From: Tubulanus polymorphus
Taxonomy: Eukaryota; Nemertea; Palaeonemertea; Tubulaniformes; Tubulanidae
Length of the DNA stretch: 64,000 nt
Assembly: GCF_964204645.1 (NCBI RefSeq)
Contig: NC_134028.1
Span: forward strand, 14,931,263-14,995,262
Direction: 5' to 3'
The stretch is not shown here. Position 1 is the stretch's first letter. Below are more notes on the stretch, generated by a model. That model saw only the letters and a program-made list of their open reading frames with translations, searched no databases and had not been told where the DNA came from.

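Overview
This is a 64 kb piece of an animal nuclear genome, AT-rich and packed with transposable elements. It has introns with GT/AG boundaries, a many-exon metazoan gene, LINE, BEL/Pao, Harbinger, hAT-like, piggyBac-like, Mutator-like and Polinton-related sequences, and 'CAAGATGGCGGC'-type starts. The word TAGGCCTA recurs. An invertebrate, probably marine (lophotrochozoan or non-vertebrate deuterostome), fits best; the sequence alone does not settle the phylum.

The one clear host gene is a SIRT7 orthologue (nuclear/nucleolar class IV sirtuin) on the + strand. Nine coding exons can be assigned between 14545 and the right edge: 14545-14643, 39908-40045, 50621-50796, 52422-52494, 54475-54573, 56214-56444, 57111-57231, 57299-57365 and 63868 to beyond 64000. 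All junctions keep frame and the whole catalytic core is present. Its introns are about 25.3, 10.6, 1.6, 2.0, 1.6, 0.7, 0.07 and 6.5 kb and hold nearly everything else to the right of 14.6 kb.

Layout. 1-606: terminus of a Polinton-related element, ending in a 0.4 kb palindrome. 607-2886: broken MULE-type transposase gene with SWIM, Ulp1 protease and PHD parts. 5448-9482: a Harbinger element (Myb-like gene plus decayed transposase) flanked by TTA; an uninterrupted relative of its target lies near 18174. 9749-14360: broken LINE carrying a piggyBac-like MITE. 14.7-21.5 kb: foldback elements and a solo LTR that carries two nested elements, one with a captured ubiquitin-specific-protease exon. 21787-27296: a 5.5 kb element with 1.3 kb inverted repeats, hairpin tips and an unfamiliar gene set, inserted into a Mutator-like transposase fragment. 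29-39.5 kb: inverted-repeat elements, a hAT-like element and three copies of a repeat with internal ~153 bp tandem units. 43.5-48 kb: decayed BEL/Pao retrotransposon on the - strand, split by a hAT-like element. 48.8-63.9 kb: further elements in the downstream SIRT7 introns, including a 5 kb inverted-repeat element in intron 8.

The most unusual object is the 21787-27296 element. Each arm carries the 5' half of a zinc-finger gene related to the N-terminal part of Polinton DNA polymerases, while the polymerase itself is missing. The interior encodes a broken ~600-residue protein of unknown family and two small proteins. A relative of its terminus lies at the left edge.
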